Shown here one piece after another: positions 5,637 through 5,656 of a stretch of 5,656 bases of DNA. This stretch comes from Chryseobacterium gleum (GTDB lineage: Bacteria > Bacteroidota > Bacteroidia > Flavobacteriales_D > Sanyastnellaceae), in assembly GCA_945878835.1 (NCBI GenBank), contig CAMCUG010000107.1, positions 1 to 5,656 on the forward strand, in the 5' to 3' direction. The notes beneath the pieces were generated by a model. The model made no database searches, had not been told where the DNA came from, and saw only the letters and a list, made by a program, of their open reading frames with translations. The position numbers and the translations under genes were made by a program. The first letter of the stretch is position 1. Each line of letters opens with the position of its first letter.

Positions 5637-5656
5637 ATGAAAAATATATTCTTTTC
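5637..5656 (+). CDS. Start of a downstream gene, truncated by the window end
   Basis: An ATG at 5637 opens a frame reading MKNIFF before the sequence ends. It lies 30 bp after the preceding stop and 16 bp after a good -7 element, and a Lys-Asn followed by large hydrophobic residues is how many exported Bacteroidota proteins begin. Six codons cannot establish a gene or a function. Confidence 0.4.

Overview
The window looks like ordinary chromosomal DNA from a Bacteroidota bacterium, most likely a Flavobacteriales relative. The basis is moderate GC content, tightly packed genes whose starts lack a Shine-Dalgarno sequence but sit in A/T-rich leaders, promoter -7 elements resembling the Bacteroidota TAnnTTTG form, and an intergenic structured repeat (about 20-85) resembling those I remember from flavobacterial genomes. 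The lineage assignment is inference; there is no rRNA or marker gene to fix it.

Layout. Positions 1-218 are non-coding. They hold a structured repeat (20-85), an A-tract-rich stretch (89-180) containing only a weak CATTCA/TGAATG hairpin (128-145), a minus-strand terminator (177-193) and a perfect 10-bp inverted repeat (199-222). A small ArsR-type winged-helix regulator lies on the minus strand (219-545). A 162-bp divergent intergenic region (546-707) carries short repeats but only a weak promoter match. Three plus-strand genes follow with 6-bp and 3-bp gaps, almost certainly one transcript: icmF (fused isobutyryl-CoA mutase with its G-protein chaperone, 708-4091), an exonuclease III/AP endonuclease (4098-4859) and a membrane-anchored TerB/J-domain co-chaperone of DjlA type (4863-5606). 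After an 8-bp inverted repeat and a good Bacteroidota -7 element, the first codons of a further gene (from 5637) run off the end.

How the genes work together. IcmF carries a complete adenosylcobalamin site, a complete GTPase module and the substrate-specificity pair Phe588/Gln776. It should therefore interconvert isobutyryl-CoA and n-butyryl-CoA rather than act as methylmalonyl-CoA mutase. The divergent regulator is a natural candidate for controlling the icmF promoter, but this is only positional inference. The repair nuclease and the DjlA-like protein have no obvious biochemical link to the mutase, so the cluster may reflect dense packing rather than a shared pathway.

I did not find a convincing undescribed system. 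The most notable points are the 5' structured repeat, a long insertion in the IcmF mutase barrel, and an uninterrupted series of seven glycines at four-residue spacing in the membrane segment of the J protein.
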